Source: Melieria omissa
Taxonomy: Eukaryota > Arthropoda > Insecta > Diptera > Ulidiidae
Direction: 5' to 3'
Length of the DNA: 64,000 nt
Assembly (NCBI GenBank): GCA_963971225.1
Contig: OZ020270.1
Span: forward strand, 18,585,488-18,649,487
Positions within the stretch are counted from its first letter, which is position 1. Every line of letters starts with the position of its first letter. The notes beneath the pieces are model-generated. The model saw only the letters and a program-made list of their open reading frames with translations. It made no database searches and was not told where the DNA came from. The position numbers and the translations under genes are program-made. Of the stretch, positions 11,005 through 21,059 are shown in pieces.

Positions 11005-11240
11005 ATGGACTCACTGACGCAGACCGTTACCGAGTTGACAGGCTCAGTAGGAGCCCTTGTAAATGAGTTGAAGAAAGCGGAAGCGCGAATTCGACAACTC
11101 GAGGCGATTAACGCCACACAACCCATTCCAGTAGAGGTGCCTCTACGCGGCCCTGCCAACGAGGACGAATTGAAAGAAATAGGAAAACTCCCTGACTCCG
11201 TGAAGGAGCTACAACCGTTCGAGGGAGACCCGTCCCAAAA
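11005..11240 (+). pseudogene. gag: Errantivirus gag, N-terminal fragment
   Basis: MDSLTQTVTELTGSVGAL opens a coiled-coil-like N-terminus (LVNELKKAEARIRQLEA). It is followed by LPDSVKELQPFEGDPSQ, a well-known errantivirus Gag motif. Immediately after this motif, homology stops at about 11240. The frame runs on to 11424 but with unrelated residues. Gag would form the particle core. Here the capsid and nucleocapsid parts are gone. Confidence 0.8.
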
Positions 11241-11797
11241 AATAGTCCAACCAACGTTTGCAACAAAAACATTTAATTATAAGCGAAGTGATGACGAAAT
11301 ACTGGGACTGATAGGCGTTGAGTATGTAATCAAAATACTTAAAGGCTCTGGTGACTTAAATGCGAGGTTTGAGGTGGGTTATGCGAACTTATGTCGGATG
11401 GGTCTGGTATGCGAGATCACTTGATGGGCTACAATCACCGTCTGAAATTTTGCGAAAAGCACTTCCCGACTGCCATACGGCAAGGCCGACAATATATCGG
11501 AAAAATTCCTGAGGAGGATGTTCAGAGAGTTATGTTACAAATTTTGAAAAAATTGGCTGTGGCTATAGAGAAACATCATGGCCGAGATTTGCCGTATGAA
11601 TGCATGGAGCGTGATTTTGATATCAATCGTTACGAAATTCTTTCAAAAGTATCTTCATTTCGTCATGCCTCTGAACTATATGGTCCTACTTTTACACATA
11701 TAGTAAATTCAAGAGACGTTGATCAGCTAGTTGCAACAAGGCATAACCTTGTTCCCCAGAAATCTTTGAATAAGACGGTCTACCCCTGTCATTAAGG
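11241..11797 (+). other. Unrecognised coding-like segment replacing gag-to-RT
   Basis: About 560 bases lie between the end of Gag homology and the start of RT/RNase H homology. Two frames are open: the continuation of the gag frame to 11424, and 11391-11795 (134 residues). The latter includes GRQYIGKIPEEDVQRVMLQI and a regular, non-repetitive composition (KKLAVAIEKHHGRDLPYECM, DINRYEILSKVSSF). I do not recognise it as retroviral. It could be a captured cellular or other-TE sequence, or filler from a deletion repair. A frameshift near 11380 would join the two frames. No function is assigned. Confidence 0.5.
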
Positions 11798-12380
11798 TTT
11801 TGCTTCTCGTAACAAAATTCATAATCCTCAACAAACAAGAAAGTCGAGTAACATTCGGATCGAGTTAGACGCTTCAGCTGTACAAGCCTTCAATAATCTA
11901 AAAACCTTGTTAACTTCAGCCGACATACTAATATTCCCTGATTTCAATAAACCTTTCCACCTAACTACCGACGCATCGAACTATACCATCGGTGCAGTTT
12001 TATCCCAGGGCGAGCCAGGAAAAGACAGACCGATCGCGTTTATTTCGCGCTCGCTAAACAAGTCGGAAGAAAACTACGCGACGAATGAATAAGAAATGAT
12101 GGCCATCGTCTGGGCTTTGGACAACTTAAGGTCTTATCTGTATGGAGCCAAAAAATAAAAATTTTTACAGACCATCAGCCGCTCACCCTTGCTCTAGGCA
12201 ACAGAAATTATAATGCGAAACTGAAGAGGTGGAAGGCGAGAATCGAGGAGTACAACCACGAGCTGATTTACACTCCTGGTAAATCGAACGTCGTGGCAGA
12301 TGCTCTCTCGAGGTTACCATGCCAAGCCAACCATATGACGGCCTCTTCGGTTACTGAGACTGCGAGTGAAGGACAATGAC
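11798..12380 (+). pseudogene. pol: Errantivirus RT tail and RNase H fragment
   Basis: The frame holds AVQAFNNLKTLLTSADILIFPDF, then the RNase H motif FHLTTDASNYTIGAVLSQ, PIAFISRSLNKSEENYATNE, and after a stop (12090-12092) MMAIVWALDNLRSYLYG. A one-base loss near 12155 shifts the frame before the KIFTDHQPLT-type region. YTPGKSNVVADALSRLP marks the end of the domain. The RT palm with YxDD is missing upstream. The remaining part corresponds to the RNase H that degrades the RNA strand, now inactive. Confidence 0.85.
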
Positions 12381-12426
12381 TGCAGGGATGTAGTCAAGAA
12401 CTGAAACGGCAAGCGAGATCGAAACG

Positions 12427-13704
12427 GTGCATAGTGCTAACCAGGACGCCACTGATCTGATTCCCCATGTTGAAGTACCTCTAAACGTTTTTAAAAACCA
12501 AATTATTTTCAGATTAGGAAAAGAGTTGTATTGTTATGAAACTCCTCATCCCGGCTATAATCGACATTATATTTCTCTATCAACTTTCGATCAAGATACC
12601 CTTATCCAAAAATTGAAAGAACACCTTAACCCTACAGTAATCAATGGAGTCAAAATGCCTGAAAGCCATTTACAGCTCCTCCAAGACGTTTATCTTAATC
12701 ACTTCCAGTTTTACAAAATCAGAATCACTCAGAGAGTAGTGGAAGATGTAGCCAATCCCGACAGAGTCTGTGCCATCATAGAAGCTGAGCATAGGAGAGC
12801 TCACCGAAACTCTCGGGAGAATAGAGAACAAATTCTTGAGAAATTTTACTTCCCGAGGATGGCTAATAGAATTAAACAATATGTTTCCGCCTGTGAAACC
12901 TGCCGATTAAACAAATATGATAGACACCCTCCTGTACTACCATTGAAAGACACTCCAACTCCTAAATATCCATGCGATATAATACACGTCGACATATTTG
13001 AAATCCAGGGAGAAAAATTCCTTTCCTGTTTAGATAAATTTTCAAAATTTGCCAAGCTTTTCCACATAAAAAATCGATCGTCACCAGTTTTACGTTCAAA
13101 ATTCGCAAAACTCATACACTACTTTACGGCGCCAAGAATGATTGTCACTGACAACGAAAAAGGATTCTTGAGCCCCCTTGTAAGCAACTACATTAGAGGT
13201 CTCGGGATTGAGATTTACCAAACCCCAATCCAGAAAAGTGAGGTTAACGGTCAAGTGGAAAGGCTCCACTCTACCTTAATAGAGATTTACCGTTGCCTAA
13301 AGAAGGATTTGGGAAATAGGGAACCAAAAGAGCTCCTTTACATTGCTGTAGACCGATACAACAATACCTACCATTCCGTAACGAAGAAAAAACCCAGCGA
13401 CGTGTTTTTCAACCGCACTCAGAGGATAAACTACCAGAATTTAACCGATTTCCAAAGCAGGGTACATAAAGAAATTAAAGCACAAATTGAAATAAATCAA
13501 GAAAAACGGAACTTAAGAGTGAATAAAAATAAGAAGGAAATTAAAAAATTTAAACAAGGGGATATGGTTTACGTTAGGGATAAACAGATCAAGGCCAAGC
13601 AAAAACCATTGTATAGGAAAGTAAAGGTTGGAAAGGACAATAGGGTAACAATAGAAACGGACAGAGGCGCAAAAATTCATAAAACCCACATAAAAACCAC
13701 GTAA
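12427..13704 (+). CDS. pol: Errantivirus integrase region (open frame, 425 aa)
   Basis: The frame is uninterrupted. The N-terminal zinc domain shows H-X3-H (EHRRAHR) and CETC. The core has HVDIFE (Asp), MIVTDNEKGF (Asp) and NGQVERLHS (Glu), a complete DDE set. The C-terminal part is lysine-rich (KNKKEIKKFKQGDMVYVRDKQ) as in gypsy-group integrases. This part inserts proviral DNA. It would normally be cleaved from a Gag-Pol precursor, and because upstream pol is deleted it has no obvious start of its own. The first Met is simply the first available. Confidence 0.88.
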   Translation: MHSANQDATDLIPHVEVPLNVFKNQIIFRLGKELYCYETPHPGYNRHYISLSTFDQDTLIQKLKEHLNPTVINGVKMPESHLQLLQDVYLNHFQFYKIRITQRVVEDVANPDRVCAIIEAEHRRAHRNSRENREQILEKFYFPRMANRIKQYVSACETCRLNKYDRHPPVLPLKDTPTPKYPCDIIHVDIFEIQGEKFLSCLDKFSKFAKLFHIKNRSSPVLRSKFAKLIHYFTAPRMIVTDNEKGFLSPLVSNYIRGLGIEIYQTPIQKSEVNGQVERLHSTLIEIYRCLKKDLGNREPKELLYIAVDRYNNTYHSVTKKKPSDVFFNRTQRINYQNLTDFQSRVHKEIKAQIEINQEKRNLRVNKNKKEIKKFKQGDMVYVRDKQIKAKQKPLYRKVKVGKDNRVTIETDRGAKIHKTHIKTT

Positions 13705-14229
13705 TAAAAGAAAAGATAAGAATCTAATATTATCTACCTATCTAGACGGCTACGTACACTTGGAAAATCAGAGTAAGACACACAATTCCAATAAATATAC
13801 TAAAAATAGTAGTATTCAACTTATAATTCTTTTCTTATCACAAATTACGCAAATATACGGCACAGCAAAAAAAATTTAAATAAGAGCTATGTACAAGTTA
13901 AACAAAAATGGAGAATAAGAAGAAGTTCATAAAAATAAGAAATTAAATAAATTTTCCAACTTCTCCACTAGTATTTCTTTTCAATCCTTTAACCAACTTA
14001 CTAAATATGAAAAACGTGTAAAGAAAAATGAAATAGTATACAGCCTAACAATAAGTAATTAATAATCATTAAACAATTAATAAGCATAAGAATTTGTATT
14101 TGAATTGTACTATTTAGAATAAGCAATACAAGTAAAAATGTCTTTTTAAGTAAAGCACAAGATCCCAAGTATAAAGAGAAATCTTATTTAAGGAAAACAT
14201 TGTAACATTTTCTCTTACTATAAGATAGG
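13705..14229 (+). other. AT-rich spacer between pol and env
   Basis: There is no ORF of note. A run of short AT-rich sequence precedes env, where errantiviruses place the spliced env acceptor. A pyrimidine-rich stretch with 'tataag' lies near 14215-14226, but I cannot decide the acceptor. Confidence 0.5.
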
Positions 14230-16382
14230 TTGATCTTAGCAAATGGCACTGCCGCCTTTAACATCTTTAGCTACAATTCACCGCTGGTGGCGATACAACA
14301 TGGTGATGGGTGGATCGTCGATGGTGATTTCCGGCTAATACACATCATAAATTTGGATCAATTCAGAACGACATTGGAAGAACTGGAAGCCTCTACTCGT
14401 ATGGGCGTGAGAAGCGCAGGAAACAAGGCTTTAGCTGGCCACTACCTAAACATGACACGCCAACGCCTTAACGAACTGCAAGCAACGAGAGCTAGGGAAC
14501 GAAGAGCAATTAACTGGATCGGGTCGGCATGGAAATGGGTGGCAGGTTCCCCAGATGCAACTGACTGGGATAGTGTCTTGAAAATGCAGAGCAGTATTGT
14601 TGAGACCAGCAACCACCAGTACAAAATCAACCAGCAACTCTTTAATGCCACTCGTGAATCAATAAATAAAATCAACCACATGATTCAATTTTCAAATGCC
14701 TTAGGGAAAGAAGTGGGAACGGAACACGCAGAAACAATGACTCTAAACAAAATTCGAGTGCTAAAGGAGGAAACGGACGAGATTATACGAGCATACCAGA
14801 TGGCAAAGGCCGACATCATCAACACCAATCTTTTAAGCCAGAACGAAGTCAAGTAGGTGTTAGCCGAGGGAGAATCATTGCCCTACCAAAACGCTATAGA
14901 AGCCATCGAACACACAAGGCCCTCGATATACTCAAATGGCACATTACTACTTTACGTACTCTCGTTTCCGAAGGTTAAAGTCAACAAATATCGCCTGCTA
15001 GTGACAAGAGCCGCGATATTCCTAAGGAAAAAATCAATTTGAGCTACAAAATGGTCCTGGTGAATCAAATGGAGACATACGGCTTAAGAGAACGATGTCC
15101 ATCAATCAACAACTCCACAATTTGTGAAGCAAAGTCACTGGAGAGGTTACCCGAAGAGGGATGCGTACCTAGACTGCTGAAGGGAGGAGACGCCAAATGC
15201 CACTACGAACCAGACAACGGCGAGGTGGTGGAACTAATCGACGAAAGCACGCTTTACCTATCGAATTTTGATGGGAAGGTGTACAGCGTGAATTACACGA
15301 AAGCCCTTAAGGCCAGGTTCCTCCAAACAATTTTCAAAAAATCGAAATTTTTTTTTTTCTATAAATTGCTAGAAAATACTCTTCGAAATAATATAAAATT
15401 AGTCCCGCTGCCTAGAAGTAGGTTGAGATAAAGGAGGACGGTGCGCGCTCAAGCGGTTAATTCGCCCGCTCGAATCTTTAATCGGCTTTTTCTCGAAACT
15501 ACATTTTTTCAACTGAGTGTCACTCGTATTTCAAAACTATTTCACTTATCATCATGAACCAAACGGAATTCTACTCTTAAAATGTCTCCCTATGGTCGGA
15601 ACCACAACCAAAAATATTCATTGTTATTTAAAAAAGTTATTAACAATCAAAAGTGCAAAAAAAGGGTCGAAAATTAAAAAGTACGCCATTTTTTTTGTTT
15701 TTCGGTGAAAATGTTTCGTTTTGGTTCCGACCATAGACAATTGGATACAGAATATGAAACTGTTTTGCTTTTTGCTTTTAGATGATTCGTTTCCAAGAAA
15801 TGGTGACACTCATCAGCAAATCGGACGAGTTTGAGCAGCTGTTTTTGGAGCCGTCGTAATAAAAAAAAAAAAAAAAATTGTTTTTTAATAGCTTAATGTA
15901 TGGACTGTTATTTGTAAAAAAAATTTCTTTTCAAATTGTTTTTTAACAATAAATAGAATTTTTTGAAAAAAACGTGTTTTTTGGAGGAACCTGGCCTTAA
16001 AGGCACATTTGTCATTCAGATAAACAACGAGACGATCACATTGAACAATCAAACATTCTCTAGCAGAACGACGAAGAAATTACAGGTGTTGCCAGCAGTT
16101 CTAACTAATGTGTCCAGTTGGGGGCTCAAACCAAGCCTGGAGTATGTACACGGACTAAGTTTAACGAACATCGAGCACCTCAACAGCCTGAATGACAAAT
16201 TCAAAATCTCAATCACATCTGATGTCTTCATAATGATCGCCATGCTCATGATCAGCTTCGCAGTCTGGAGGAAGCTAACGAAAAAGATCACCATCCCTCC
16301 AATCCTCATCAACTCCAAGCCGATCCCTGGAACATCACCCCCTCCGCAACCTTTTTCGAATCTGCGGGACGCAGATCTTTAA
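14230..16382 (+). pseudogene. env: Errantivirus env, broken by stops, frameshift and a MITE
   Basis: The first part (14230-14856) carries a basic cleavage site RARERR at about residue 92, followed by AINWIGSAWKWVAGSP. This is the furin-type site and fusion-peptide-like start seen in insect errantivirus and baculovirus F-type Env proteins. A TAG ends it at 14854-14856. The next piece stays in frame to 15042, and a frameshift leads to 15039-15310. A TTAA MITE (15311-15996) then interrupts the gene. The last part (15997-16382) contains several N-glycosylation-like sites and a transmembrane segment (VFIMIAMLMISFAVW). No signal peptide is seen at the present start. The encoded protein would mediate membrane fusion; this copy is non-functional. 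Confidence 0.85.
15311..15996. mobile_element. piggyBac-type MITE in env
   Basis: The ends GGCCAGGTTCCTCC / GGAGGAACCTGGCC are perfect inverse repeats, flanked by TTAA at 15307-15310 and 15997-16000, the piggyBac target. A second inverse pair (atggtcggaacc near 15591, ggttccgaccat near 15724) lies inside. There is no coding capacity. At 686 bp it is the same size class as the TTAA MITE at 52828-53523. Confidence 0.88.
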
Positions 16383-16389
16383 AGGGGGC
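16376..16389 (+). promoter_or_regulatory. Errantivirus polypurine tract
   Basis: AAAGGGGGC directly abuts the 3' LTR. This is the position and composition of a plus-strand primer. Confidence 0.8.
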
Positions 16390-16755
16390 AGTTAACACAC
16401 TAGCTCTGCCACCTTAGCAAATGCACCTACCTTAAGCTGCTGACGGTGCATGTGCTAAGTGCAATTCGATCCTCGCGCGCTGCACGCGTATCCGGCTAAG
16501 TCGCTGATAATGCACACCATCGTGGGAAGCGCCAAATCAGCGGAATTAGGCAATAAGCGGCATAGAACCATAAGCTTAGAGTTAAGTTAATTTAGTCGAG
16601 GCGACTCACTTCTGTTTGGAGAGCCGAAGAAACGGGTAATAAAACTCTTTTTGTTATAACACTAAAAAGCTTTCTTTTATTTTGCAGCAAATCCAGAGGG
16701 CCAAGTGGTGGCCCACTCTAATTTTTTAGCGCTCCCCAAGGGGAGTGTATTAACT
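16390..16755 (+). repeat. 3' LTR of the errantivirus
   Basis: 366 bp, about 98% identical to the 5' LTR by eye (about five substitutions and one single-base indel). Confidence 0.93.
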
Positions 16756-16759
16756 TGCA

Positions 16760-17118
16760 TGCACATACTTTTGCTTGTCATTTAGTCCGTACGCGTCGGC
16801 GTTAGCTTTAAAAATTTCGAACCAATTTTTTATTGGGATTGATTCCCCGTCGCATTCCGGCACTACTTTCGCGGAACTTTCAATAGATATGCCCACTTTG
16901 TTTTCTCTCTCCTCTTCCGCGTTCATTTTCACCGCGAGTAAGCGAATCAGCTCATTCAGTTGTTCATTCTGATTGGCTGAACAGGCACCTTCGGTTAACC
17001 CGTGTTCTTTTGGCATGTCGACTGATATTTTCGCGAACTTTCCACCCAGGAACCGTTTTACACGTGATCGCGTGTTATGACTGTGAAGTGCACTTTTGGC
17101 TTTTTGGTGCTGTCGCAT
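16760..17118 (-). pseudogene. gag: gypsy gag, N-terminal half
   Basis: The Met at 17118 begins a basic leader (KAKSALHSHNTRSRVKRFLG), followed by a helical segment (NEQLNELIRLLAVKMNAEEE) and IPIKNWFEIFKANADAYGLND. This resembles the start of the Gag capsid region ('W...F......'). The frame is cut by the errantivirus at the TGCA target (16756-16759) and resumes at 9545 on the other side. Upstream (17119-17345) is a T-rich untranslated leader. Confidence 0.75.
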
Positions 17119-17327
17119 TAATATTGTTACTGTTATAGCGGAATCACACCATCAAGCTTTTATTCGAACTTACACTTTTAGTTTTTCTTTTTTTTTTCTT
17201 AAATCGCCTTTCTGTTTCTTTTCTTCAAAATCACACCACGCTTTTTATCCGGAATTACACTTTTAGTTCTTCTTTTTCAAAAAACCGCACTTCTGTTTCT
17301 TTTGTTCAAAATCACGCCACCCGTTTG

Positions 17328-17345
17328 TTGGGTTGAGCCCCCAAA
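17328..17345 (-). promoter_or_regulatory. gypsy primer-binding-site candidate
   Basis: On the minus strand, TTGGGGGCTCAACCCAAC begins at the end of the 5' LTR. TGG(N)n is the expected start of a tRNA complement. The tRNA is not identified. Confidence 0.6.
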
Positions 17346-17634
17346 TGTAAGATGTTTTATTATTTCACTGTTTTATTATTTCAATGTTTGGGAAATTCAG
17401 TTTTTAATATTACGGTTACAATTTTAATTAATTTACAATTTTACTTTTCTGTCAACTGTCCGTCTGCGATATCAACTGCGACTACTGCGCGCTTTCAACT
17501 TTTTACTTCAACTGCCTGCAGCCAACTTCTTTCTCTCCTTCGTCCATTTACTCCTTTTCTTAGTTTGTCTTGTCCGTCAGTGCTGTCATCGTAATCGTCC
17601 GTTACCTCGTTTAGAGTTACCCTTCCTCCCTACA
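17346..17634 (-). repeat. 5' LTR of the gypsy element
   Basis: 289 bp, the partner of 5739-6041. Confidence 0.93.
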
Positions 17635-17653
17635 TATATATATATATATATAT
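17633..17653. repeat. TA microsatellite
   Basis: A pure alternating TA run lies between the gypsy LTR and the next transposon. It masks the target duplication of both. Confidence 0.85.
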
Positions 17654-18157
17654 GGGGCATTCCATACAAAATTTGCCACAACATTTTTTTTTCCATAAAA
17701 ATATTTTTTTTCGTTGAAGTTGTCGAAAATATTCGATACGTATTTTTTTATTCTTATTTTTTACGCGTTATTTTCGAGAAAAAATTTTTCGAAATTTTAC
17801 TTTCGTAATAAAGTACATTTTTCCAATCGTTAATACTGAAAAACCTAATATAGGTATGAAAAAATTTCCTCAACATAAAATTTACCCTTTTTCTCAGCTT
17901 TCTAATGAGGTATACTAAATTTTCATCATATCAATTATTCGAAGAAAAAAATTGCAAATTTATAAACAAATAGAATTTTTTTAAAGATGGACCTAATTTT
18001 TTTTCTTTTCTTTTATCGAAAAACATAGTCCAAACATTCTTGTGAATTATGGAAAAATTTTGGAGTGGAAGGCTCAAAAGTTAAGGAGCAATGCATTTTT
18101 ATATAACGGCTCGCGCGCGCGGAGCGTACCGCAGCGCGACTCGGTCGTACGCAGGCT
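17654..18157. repeat. Left 504-bp inverted repeat of the long-TIR transposon
   Basis: Complementary to 23601-24104. It contains a CG-rich patch (cggctcgcgcgcgcggagcg) near 18107. Confidence 0.88.
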
Positions 18158-19033
18158 GGACCGTAAAAGTTCTTGACGCCTACGCGCCGGGTAAAATGTT
18201 CGTTAAACCTTCATGCGGAATAATAAATGCGTATACGTATAAATACATTTATTATCGTAAATGTCAATCATACAGCTTTTTAATACATCCGACAGTTACA
18301 AGACAATCAGTTACGTTTGTTTTTACGTTTGACTTCTGATTTATGGAAACTCAATATGTCGAATTTGTCGCAGGATGAGAAGACTTTCATTTTCAATTTG
18401 CAATCTTGGTTTGGCTCAACATAGTGAAACGATTGTGTTCCTGATATGGTTCTGCATTTTTCGAAACGATTCTGAAGGAATTTTTCAGCTTTTGCATAGT
18501 CTTCCGAAGACTTGTACATCACCGAGATATTAGGCAGAGAAGAAGCTTTCTTAGCCCACTCGTAAAATTCGATTGCCGAGGAAATTTGATCATCGGTGAT
18601 CATTTGTAAACTTGCTCGGCGTGCTATTCTTTTGATGGTTCCCCCAGCACCGTCGCAAGGTCCTTTTCCATGTGCCGTTGCGTGGAAATGCCATTGTGCA
18701 GGGCGGTGAAAGTCGGATTCGTGATAGAAGATATTCGCAAAATGTTTGACATTTTTGAACTGCTGAGGAGCGCCTCAGAAAAATAAATGCACTTTCGTAT
18801 GTGTGGATAATTTTGTGAAAAGTATTGATTCAGGGCTTCGAGAAAAACGTACACAGCTATTGCATCATGTTTCTTGCAGTCGGAAATGATAATTAATGTT
18901 TTGTGTTCAACTTTGTTATTGATTTTGTGATAAAAAACTATTGGAAATATCGTTGCTTGCTCGTTATTGCAATGGAATCCCGTTATAGCGTTTTGAATAA
19001 CGAAGGCATAGTTTTCGGCAAAATCGCAGATTA

Positions 19034-19956
19034 CACTGTGCGACAGCATTTTTCACACTGGAAAAAATCCATATGGGCGTGAAACTAGAGACCAAACATA
19101 GTAATACTGCGTATTCAGTTTTTCATTTCTACATCCTTTGTCCTTTTAAAAGGACTTCAAAATTTTGAAGGGGATAAAAAATAAAAAAAATATAAAAAAT
19201 ATTTAGCTTCGTTAAAATATGGCGATATGTATATCAAATGAAAGAGGAAAAGCTCAAGAATTTAAATAAAATTGATTTTTTATCTATTTGTAAAAAAAGG
19301 ACATGAAAAAGGTCCTTTGAAAATTTTAATCCTTTATATCCTTGAAAATTTATAACGAATTTTCTTGAAAAGTAAGTATGCTAGAACCCAAAATCTCTTT
19401 GATCACGTGTCAAAATTTCATTACTCTAATTTTATTTGTTCGAAAGTTATTAAAAAAAAGGTGGGAGCTGCAAGTCTAATGCAGTACAAATATTCTAATT
19501 TATTTGCGTATCAGTATTTTAAATAATAAAAAAGATACAAAATCAAAGAAGCGAGAATAATGAAATTTTGACACGTGATCAAGGCGATTTTGGGTTTAAA
19601 CACACCTACTTTTTAAGAAAATTCGTTATAAATTTTCAAGGATATAAAGGATTAAAATTTTCAAAGGACCTTTTTCATGTCCTTTTTTACAAATAGATAA
19701 AAAATCAATTTTATTTAAATTCTTGAGCTTTTCCTCTTTCATTTGATATACATATCGCCATATTTTAACGAGGCTAAGTATTTTTTATATTTTTTTTATT
19801 TTTTATTCCCTTCAAAATTTTGAAGTCCTTTTAAAAGGACAAAGGATGTAGAAATGAAAAACTGAGTACGCAGTACTACTATGTTTGGTCTCTAGTTTCA
19901 CGCCCATATGGATTTTTTCCAGTGTGAAAAAATTTTTTCATTTTTGTCGCACAGTG
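19034..19956. mobile_element. Foldback element with CACTGTGCGACA ends and TTA duplication
   Basis: The two halves are complementary over most of their length, for example 'cctttgtccttttaaaagga' near 19136 and its inverse near 19830. The ends CACTGTGCGACA / TGTCGCACAGTG are flanked by TTA at 19031-19033 and 19957-19959. It interrupts the transposase just before the DFAENY motif. CACTG ends with a 3-bp duplication suggest a CMC (CACTA)-like origin. A relative is at 59032-60193. Confidence 0.8.
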
Positions 19957-21059
19957 TTATCAGACTCTCATGATTTTTGAGATTATTTTTCACGAACTTA
20001 AAATGTGAAGCTTGTTTTCTGGCGATGAAAGAATGTTGCAGGAATATTCTTGCAGCTATGCAAAAACTTTTAACAAACTCTTCTGAAGTGACTGTTATTT
20101 TTTCAAAACTTGTTTTCGGTTTTGTTACCCATTTTTTGTGCGTGATGTTTTTGACTCCACTTTTTTCGAGAACTTCAGAAATTTTGTTTGACATTTGATT
20201 GGTAGTTGGACACGTCTTACATTTCCCCAAAAAACATTCTTCCTTTGGATTTTTACACATAAAATGCAGCAACACATCTTCGTAATGGGCCACACTATAA
20301 TTTTTGTCTTTCATCAGTTTAACCAATTGACTGCCTGAAGATGAAAAAAATTCAGTGTTACGAAAAAAAATAGCGAAAAAAACGTACGTTACGTACCTGA
20401 TGTCATTAATCTCATGTTTTCATGAATCGGACATAAACAAACATTGTGCGTCCCACCGGAACCAGCAAAAATACAGTGCTCTGGTCGGAGTGAGCAGAAT
20501 TTTGCAAAACATATTTTGATCTCTTCATTTTCATCCATGAATTTCTCATAAACGTGTCTGAGATTCCCAAATATTAATCTTTTTTGTACAGTGCACTTTT
20601 TCCCATTAATTTTCACCGACTTTGTGTCTTTTTGACCTGGCATCATTATACTAACATCATCACGTTCGTAAAATTGTTTGACCAGAACGATTATTTCAGG
20701 AGGAAATGGTTTCTCTGTGGAAAACACAAATCTCTCAATTTTTCGCATAAAAATATGATAAGTCTGATAAACGAATCGATACATTACTTTTCATTTCAGG
20801 AATAGCTAAAATTCCCTTTTCCATTGCCAAATTTCTCGCTTTTTTAACAAGATATCTTGACGTGTTAAATATTTGCGCTGCCTTGCGAATACACCAATTT
20901 TTTGGCAAAAGGCTCAGAATACTTATTTTATCTAAATTACTTGCATCTTTCTGATGGAATTTTTCTTTAAGCTTTGTAATGTATGCAGAAGGCAATTCTT
21001 CTTTATCCTAAAGGAAGAAAAATTAACATTTTTGAATTAAAACATGTATCATTGTAAAT

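Larger units (their letters stand above)
9550..16755 (+). mobile_element. Errantivirus (insect endogenous retrovirus) provirus inserted in gypsy gag
   Basis: LTRs beginning AGTTAAC and ending TTAACT flank gag-, pol- and env-like regions in the order expected for gypsy-group errantiviruses. The target duplication is TGCA (9546-9549 and 16756-16759), fitting the YRYR preference of this group. The LTRs differ by about five substitutions and one indel in ~366 bp, so the insertion is fairly young. The body is defective: most of gag, protease and RT are missing, there are stops and frameshifts, and env is interrupted by a MITE. Confidence 0.93.
5739..17634 (-). mobile_element. Ty3/gypsy LTR retrotransposon (minus), interrupted by an errantivirus
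   Basis: Near-identical LTRs (TGTAAGATG...CCTCCCTACA) bound the element, flanked by a TATA duplication (5735-5738 and 17635-17638). Internal order on the minus strand is gag, protease, RT, RNase H, integrase, as in Ty3/gypsy, with no env. A 7.2-kb errantivirus sits in gag. Excluding that insertion, the element is about 4.7 kb. It is inactive: two in-frame TAG codons, at least two frameshifts and a lost catalytic Asp in integrase. Confidence 0.92.
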
